Part shown: piece by piece, positions 12,268-16,171 of the stretch
Position numbering within the stretch: position 1 is the first letter of the stretch
How the letters are laid out: each line of letters starts with the position of its first letter
From: G020354085 sp964629975
Lineage (GTDB): Bacteria > Pseudomonadota > Gammaproteobacteria > Acidiferrobacterales > Sulfurifustaceae
Assembly: GCA_964629975.1 (NCBI GenBank)
Contig: CAZVUN010000062.1
Location: 1 to 16,171, forward strand
Direction of reading: 5' to 3'
Length of the DNA stretch: 16,171 bases
The notes under the pieces: model-generated
Seen by the model: the letters and a program-made list of their open reading frames with translations, nothing else
Databases searched by the model: none
Told to the model about the DNA's origin: nothing
Program-made: the position numbers and the translations under genes

Positions 12268-13443
12268 CTACAGGCGGGTGCTGAGCTCGGCCTCGGCCTG
12301 CACCTTGGCGCGCAGCAGGTGCTCGGCGATGTGCTCCCACGGCTGCGGCCTGGCGGAGATGAGATCCGACAGGCGCCGCGAGAACCGGTGATAGCGTTCG
12401 AGCGCCGTATCGTGCAGCGGTGCGACCGCGGCTTCGAGGAACGGGATCAGCCCCTCGATCTTGTGCAGCTTCTCGCGCTTGGCGGTGAGGTCCTGATCCT
12501 CCTCCTTGGCCTCGAAGTAGGCCCCAGTATCGTCGAGCATGGCCGCGGCGGCCGCTTGCAAGCGGTCGAAGTCGAGCTGCAGCATGCCGTAGGTGTGCTG
12601 GTACATCTTGAACAGCTCCACGACCATCGGCTTGAGGTCATCGAGACGCGGATAGCGGTGCAGCGCCTCGCGGTACAAGGCGAAGATGTCGTCATACTGG
12701 CGGGTGTCGGGCGCAAAGCTGCTCTCGGCGCGCTCGCGCATGCGCGGGTTCATGGCCATCTGCGACATGCTCTTGAGCTCGACCAGGTGCGCGTGCGCCT
12801 CGGCCTCGCGCGCGCGCGCCGCGCGCCGGGTGCGAGTCAGATTGGCCTCGGCCTCGCTGTAGTCGAACGATGCCACTACCTCGTCGCGGATCCTGGCCTC
12901 GAACGGTCCATGGGTCGCCGAACCGAGCTCGCCGCCGAGCCGCCGCCGCAGGCGCTCGCGCGCGCTGCGCGCGATGCGGTACACGTCCTGGGCTTTGGCC
13001 TCGTCCTCCCGGGCCGCGAGCTGGGTGTGCAGACTGCGATGCAGTGCCTCGATGCGTCGCACGAACTCATGCGAAAAGGCCAGGAACGGGCCGGTGAACG
13101 CGGCGTTTTCCTCCACCGACAGCGGCGCGCGATCGAGCTCGTCGCGCAGCGCCGCGAGCTTGCCATGCAGCGTCTCGGCGCATCTCGACACACCGGCAAG
13201 GGTCGCGGAGATGGCGGCGAACGACTGGTGAATGCGACGCGTGGCCTTGAGGATCTCAATGAGTTTGCGCAGCATCGTTTCCTCGCCGCTGGTGCGCAGA
13301 AACAGCGCCTGCAGGCTCTGGCGCGCATCGGCGAGCTGCTCGCCCGACAGCAGCGCGTGCTCCTCGATGAAGTAGAGCGCCGTGAGCGAGACCAGGGCCT
13401 CGCGCTGCGCCGCATCGACGGGACCAGCGTTGGGGTCGTTCAT
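12268..13443 (-). CDS. Uncharacterised helical protein upstream of sthA
   Basis: I do not recognise this 391-residue protein. It lacks a signal peptide and membrane segments and looks almost entirely alpha-helical: Ala, Leu, Glu and Arg dominate, Pro and Gly are rare, and heptad-like hydrophobic spacing appears over about 55-150 (LRKLIEILKATRRIHQSFAAI, ETLHGKLAALRDELDRA), 160-240 and 265-350 (FKMYQHTYGMLQLDFDRLQAAAAAML). Charged clusters ARAREAEAHAH and KEEDQDLTAKREKLHK occur. No catalytic motif is evident. The start is the ATG at 13443 (MNDPNAGPVDAAQREAL); the frame is open to 13602 but composition changes there and a promoter-like site lies at 13522-13494. Its position 8 bases ahead of sthA suggests a shared operon. 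Confidence 0.8.
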   Translation of the reverse strand: MNDPNAGPVDAAQREALVSLTALYFIEEHALLSGEQLADARQSLQALFLRTSGEETMLRKLIEILKATRRIHQSFAAISATLAGVSRCAETLHGKLAALRDELDRAPLSVEENAAFTGPFLAFSHEFVRRIEALHRSLHTQLAAREDEAKAQDVYRIARSARERLRRRLGGELGSATHGPFEARIRDEVVASFDYSEAEANLTRTRRAARAREAEAHAHLVELKSMSQMAMNPRMRERAESSFAPDTRQYDDIFALYREALHRYPRLDDLKPMVVELFKMYQHTYGMLQLDFDRLQAAAAAMLDDTGAYFEAKEEDQDLTAKREKLHKIEGLIPFLEAAVAPLHDTALERYHRFSRRLSDLISARPQPWEHIAEHLLRAKVQAEAELSTRL

Positions 13444-13493
13444 AGCCGCGGTGTCGACCCCCCGCACGTTCCCGGCGGCGTCGACCCGCCGCC

Positions 13494-13522
13494 AGCCTAT
13501 AGCAGCAGCCCGATTGTGCCAA
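13494..13522 (-). promoter_or_regulatory. Possible sigma-70 promoter for the helical protein-sthA unit
   Basis: Minus strand TTGGCA (13522-13517), 17-base spacer, TAGGCT (13499-13494), giving a start near 13487 and a leader of about 44 bases to ATG 13443. An overlapping TATAGG is also present with a 15-base spacer. A GTCGACCC octamer occurs twice in the leader (13453-13460 and 13480-13487). Moderate match only. Confidence 0.35.
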
Positions 13523-13647
13523 TTGCGCGCTGCCGCCCCCGCGTTCGCAGGGTGAAATCGAAACCCGCCTTGCCTGCTGGCGCCCGCTTGCACGGCGTGC
13601 ACGGGTTGTGGGCTACAATTGCCCGCGATTCTGCACGGGGGCCCCGG

Positions 13648-13676
13648 TTGAACTCACTGCCCGGCGGCACTATCTA
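13648..13676 (+). promoter_or_regulatory. Sigma-70-like promoter of htpX
   Basis: TTGAAC (13648-13653), 17-base spacer, TATCTA (13671-13676), 49 bases before the htpX ATG. E. coli htpX is under heat-shock (sigma-32) and CpxR control. The TTGAA part is compatible with a sigma-32 -35, but no CCCCAT-like -10 is present, so a vegetative promoter is the better reading. Confidence 0.45.
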
Positions 13677-13724
13677 ACGTGCGCAACCCGAATCCCGGCC
13701 AAACGAGGTGGAGACCTTAAGCCT

Positions 13725-14615
13725 ATGATGAAGCGTGTCTTTCTGTTCGTGCTGACCAACCTGGCGGTGCTCATCGTGCTGAGCATCACCGTCCGGCTGT
13801 TGGGCGTCGATCGTTTCATTACTGCCCAAGGGCTCGATCTTGGCATGCTGCTCGCGTTCGCCGCGGTGGTCGGTTTCACCGGTTCGTTCATCTCGCTCGC
13901 CCTGTCCAAGTGGATGGCCAAGCGCAGCACCGGCGCGGTGGTGATCGAACAGCCGCGCACCGAGACCGAGCAATGGCTGCTGGAGACGGTGCGGCGCCAG
14001 GCCAAGCAGGCCGGCATCGGCATGCCGGAGGTCGCGATCTACGAGGCCCCGGACGTCAATGCCTTCGCCACCGGCATGAACCGCAACAACGCGCTCGTGG
14101 CGGTCAGCACCGGGCTGCTCGCCAATATGAACCGTGCGGAGGCGGAGGCCGTGCTCGGCCACGAGGTTTCGCACGTCGCCAACGGCGACATGGTGACCCT
14201 CACCCTGATCCAGGGGGTGGTCAACACCTTCGTGGTGTTCTTTGCGCGCGTCATTGGCTTTGCCGTGGACAGCTTCCTGCGCCGCGACCAGGACGAGGCG
14301 AGCGGCCCGGGCATCGGCTACTGGGTGGCGAGCATCGTCGCCGAGATCGTGCTCGGCATCCTGGCGAGCATGATCGTCATGTGGTTCTCGCGCCAGCGCG
14401 AGTTCCGTGCCGACGCCGGCGGCGCCCGCCTCGCGGGCCGCGACAAGATGATCGCCGCGCTCGAGGCCTTGAAGCGCGCCCACGAGCCGGCCGCGCTGCC
14501 CAACCAGATGGCCGCCTTCGGCATCAACGGCGGCATCGGCAGCGGCCTGAAGAGGCTGTTCATGTCGCACCCGCCCCTCGAGGAGCGTATCGCCGCACTG
14601 CAGGCGCGCCAGTAA
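13725..14615 (+). CDS. htpX: Membrane zinc metalloprotease HtpX (M48B)
   Basis: A 296-residue inner-membrane protease that degrades misfolded membrane proteins alongside FtsH. Two N-terminal membrane segments (about 4-26 and 38-60) are followed by the M48 active site GHEVSHVANGD (His146, Glu147, His150) and the third zinc ligand Glu226 in RQREFRADAGGA. Two further hydrophobic segments lie at about 160-184 and 200-221. The ending SHPPLEERIAALQ is typical. Length equals the usual 290-300 residues. ATG 13725 begins MMKRVFLF; a second ATG follows at once. GGTGGAG ends 11 bases upstream, a slightly long spacing. It has its own promoter (13648-13676) and a strong terminator, so it is a single-gene unit. 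Confidence 0.97.
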   Translation: MMKRVFLFVLTNLAVLIVLSITVRLLGVDRFITAQGLDLGMLLAFAAVVGFTGSFISLALSKWMAKRSTGAVVIEQPRTETEQWLLETVRRQAKQAGIGMPEVAIYEAPDVNAFATGMNRNNALVAVSTGLLANMNRAEAEAVLGHEVSHVANGDMVTLTLIQGVVNTFVVFFARVIGFAVDSFLRRDQDEASGPGIGYWVASIVAEIVLGILASMIVMWFSRQREFRADAGGARLAGRDKMIAALEALKRAHEPAALPNQMAAFGINGGIGSGLKRLFMSHPPLEERIAALQARQ

Positions 14616-14638
14616 GCGCGCGGGCATCTGGGACAACA

Positions 14639-14669
14639 CCCGCCGGACCGCAAGGCCGGCGGGTTTTTT
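14639..14669 (+). terminator. Intrinsic terminator of htpX
   Basis: Perfect 8-bp stem CCCGCCGG (14639-14646)/CCGGCGGG (14656-14663), a 9-base loop able to form an inner CC/GG pair around GCAA, then six T (14664-14669). It starts 23 bases after the htpX stop. Confidence 0.92.
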
Positions 14670-14785
14670 CTTGACCCCCAGCGTCAGTTTGGCGCCGCGC
14701 CTGCGACTAAGCCCATGAACCGGCGCCGGCAACCATCCTGGCCGGCCCCGGTCCGAGCCGGTACCACCGATCGTCGAGGTCCCGC

Positions 14786-15763
14786 ATGCTGATCAGACGC
14801 CGTCCCGATATCCGCGCCGCGGACATCACCCCGCGCGAGGTGTACCTCGCCCGCCGCGATTTTCTGCGCGAGCTGCTGGCCGCCGGTGCGCTGGCCGCGG
14901 TCCCGGCGCTTGCGCCGAGGCCGGCGCACGCGCTGCCGGCCAGCGGCAAGCTCGCGGCGGTGCGCAAGGACGCGCGCCCGATCGCGGACAGGCTCACGCC
15001 GTACAAGGACGTGACGACCTACAACAACTTCTACGAGTTCGGCACCGACAAGGCCGACCCGGCGCGCCATGCGCACAGCCTGCGCACGCGCCCGTGGAGC
15101 GTCGCGGTGGAGGGCGCCTGCCGCAGGCCGGCCGTGTACCAGCTCGAGGACTTTGTCAAACCCTACGCGCTCGAGGAACGCATCTACCGGCTGCGCTGTG
15201 TCGAGGCCTGGTCGATGGTGATCCCGTGGGTTGGCTTCCCGCTGGCCGGTGTGATCCAGCGTGCCGAGCCGACCGCGCAGGCCAAGTACGTCGAGTTCCA
15301 CACCTTGCTCGATCCCGCGCAGATGCCGGGGCAGCGCCCGGGGCTGTTCGGCGCCGGGCTCGACTGGCCATACCTCGAGGGGCTGCGCATCGACGAGGCC
15401 ATGCACCCGCTCACCCTGCTCGCCGTCGGGCTGTACGGCGAGGTGCTGCCCAACCAGAACGGTGCGCCGCTGCGCCTGGTGGTGCCGTGGAAGTACGGCT
15501 TCAAGAGCGTCAAGTCGATCGTGCGCATCCGCTTCGTCGAGCAGCAGCCGGTCACCACCTGGATGAAGGCGGCACCGCGCGAGTACGGTTTCTATTCGAA
15601 CGTCAATCCGACCGTCGACCACCCGCGCTGGAGCCAGGCGCGCGAGCAGCGCATCGGCGAGGACGGGCTCCTCAGTGCCAAGCGCGAGACGCTCATGTTC
15701 AACGGCTATGCCGATCAGGTCGCGGGCCTGTACGCGGGCATGGATCTGCGCAGGTTCTACTGA
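14786..15763 (+). CDS. msrP: Periplasmic methionine sulfoxide reductase, molybdopterin subunit MsrP
   Basis: A 325-residue molybdoenzyme that repairs oxidised methionine in periplasmic proteins, fed electrons by MsrQ. The N-terminus carries a twin-arginine signal (ARRDFLRELLAAGALAAVPAL, Arg23-Arg24) with probable cleavage after AHA49. The sulfite-oxidase-type fold follows: TTYNNFYEFGTDKADP, WSVAVEG, YRLRCVEAWSMVIPWVGFPL with Cys138 as molybdenum ligand, YVEFHTLLDP, GLDWPYLEGLRIDEAMHPLTLLAVG, NGAPLRLVVPWKYGFKSVKSIVRI and WMKAAPREYGFYSNVNP. All are MsrP hallmarks and length is normal. GAGGT (14776-14780) lies 5 bases before the ATG. The terminator before it makes it the first gene of an msrPQ operon; a convincing promoter in 14670-14775 was not found. 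Confidence 0.97.
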   Translation: MLIRRRPDIRAADITPREVYLARRDFLRELLAAGALAAVPALAPRPAHALPASGKLAAVRKDARPIADRLTPYKDVTTYNNFYEFGTDKADPARHAHSLRTRPWSVAVEGACRRPAVYQLEDFVKPYALEERIYRLRCVEAWSMVIPWVGFPLAGVIQRAEPTAQAKYVEFHTLLDPAQMPGQRPGLFGAGLDWPYLEGLRIDEAMHPLTLLAVGLYGEVLPNQNGAPLRLVVPWKYGFKSVKSIVRIRFVEQQPVTTWMKAAPREYGFYSNVNPTVDHPRWSQAREQRIGEDGLLSAKRETLMFNGYADQVAGLYAGMDLRRFY

Positions 15764-15771
15764 TTCGACCC

Positions 15772-16171
15772 ATGGCCCGGCGTGACTGGATGGGCGGCAC
15801 GGTCAAGCCGCTGGTGTTCGGCGTGTGCCTGGTGCCGTTTGCCTGGCTCGTGTGGCGCATCGCGCACGGGGATCTCGGCACCAACCCGATCGAGACCCTT
15901 AACCGCTACACCGGCGACTGGACGCTGCGTTTTCTCCTGATCACGCTCGCGGTGACGCCGCTGCGGCGCCTGAGCGGCTGGCACCAGCTCATGCGGCTGC
16001 GGCGCATGCTCGGGTTGTTCGCGTTCTTCTACGCCTGCCTGCACTTCCTGTCGTATGCGCTCATCGACCAGTACTTCAATCTGCCCGAGATCCTCAAGGA
16101 CATCGCCAAGCGCCCCTACATCACGGTGGGTTTTGCGAGCTTCCTGCTGCTCATCCCGCTCGCCGTGACCT
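15772..16171 (+). CDS. msrQ: MsrQ heme-binding membrane subunit, 3' end outside window
   Basis: The first 133 residues of the b-type heme inner-membrane partner that passes quinol-derived electrons to MsrP. Hydrophobic segments are seen at about 12-30, 51-64, 81-100 and from about 117 to the edge. Typical stretches include TGDWTLRFLLITLAVTPLRR and RRMLGLFAFFYACLHFLSY, whose His is a likely heme ligand. Full-length family members have about 200-215 residues, so roughly 70-80 are missing. The ATG lies 8 bases after the msrP stop, consistent with a two-gene operon; no separate ribosome binding site stands out. Confidence 0.95.
   Translation, partial: MARRDWMGGTVKPLVFGVCLVPFAWLVWRIAHGDLGTNPIETLNRYTGDWTLRFLLITLAVTPLRRLSGWHQLMRLRRMLGLFAFFYACLHFLSYALIDQYFNLPEILKDIAKRPYITVGFASFLLLIPLAVT

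Noticed and set aside
10811..12391. A 526-codon plus-strand open frame opposite sthA
   Set aside because: Antisense shadow of a gene with full SthA motifs; the composition is typical of a reversed GC-rich gene.
13504..13525. A second sigma-54-like site (TTGGCAC...GGCTGC) before the helical protein gene
   Set aside because: The GG to GC spacing is off by one base, which sigma-54 does not tolerate well.
13641..13676. Heat-shock sigma-32 promoter for htpX
   Set aside because: Only the TTGAA part fits; there is no CCCCAT-like -10 at proper distance.
12259..13677. A 472-codon plus-strand open frame opposite the helical protein gene
   Set aside because: The minus-strand frame has better codon logic (helical heptads, ATG start, operon spacing to sthA) and the plus frame's protein is His/Arg/Gly-rich without motifs.
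1..16171. CRISPR arrays, tRNA/rRNA genes, insertion sequences, defence islands
   Set aside because: Read on both strands; no regular repeat-spacer pattern, no transposase or terminal inverted repeats, no RNA gene cores and no defence-type gene cluster were found.

Overview
The window reads as chromosomal DNA of a GC-rich (by eye about 70% G+C) Gram-negative bacterium, most likely a gammaproteobacterium. The support is soluble transhydrogenase SthA, HtpX, the periplasmic repair pair MsrP/MsrQ, a PA0069-type radical SAM protein, an FNR/ANR-type operator and a sigma-54-type promoter. Genus cannot be fixed from the sequence. No rRNA, tRNA, insertion sequence, CRISPR array, phage gene or integration scar was seen. 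Coding is dense and strands alternate. Four neighbouring gene pairs overlap at their 3' ends, and one pair overlaps at its 5' ends.

Layout. 1-2607: a 5'-truncated endonuclease V gene, a CPDase-type 2H phosphoesterase (minus), a small membrane-anchored protein of unknown function, and a secreted M28 zinc peptidase (minus). 2597-5931: a tight plus-strand operon of a PA0069-family radical SAM protein, a calcineurin-like metallophosphoesterase and a Ser/Thr kinase fused to a universal stress protein domain. 6050-7549: a two-CBS-domain protein (minus) and a MarC-family membrane protein (plus), separated by 378 bases. That gap holds a perfect FNR/ANR box, a matching promoter for the CBS gene and an intrinsic terminator closing what looks like a small C-rich RNA. 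7607-9490: dodecin, a DUF2007/zinc-ribbon protein and a DUF3391-HD-GYP c-di-GMP phosphodiesterase (minus). The last has a -24/-12 promoter and a FleQ-like palindrome upstream. 9804-13443: an AmrS-like radical SAM enzyme (plus), then SthA and an uncharacterised helical 391-residue protein on the minus strand. 13725-16171: HtpX with its promoter and terminator, then MsrP and the truncated MsrQ.

A loose theme is redox, stress and envelope care: oxygen-responsive control of the CBS gene, NADPH/NADH balance (SthA), flavin storage (dodecin), repair of oxidised periplasmic methionine (MsrPQ), membrane protein quality control (HtpX) and a kinase-USP stress sensor. Most genes belong to well-known families. 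The observations most worth checking are non-coding: the FNR-box region with its candidate small RNA (6538-6710), and the sigma-54/FleQ-like promoter of the HD-GYP gene (9564-9596). Among proteins, the orphan helical protein beside SthA and the altered C-terminus of the AmrS-like enzyme stand out.
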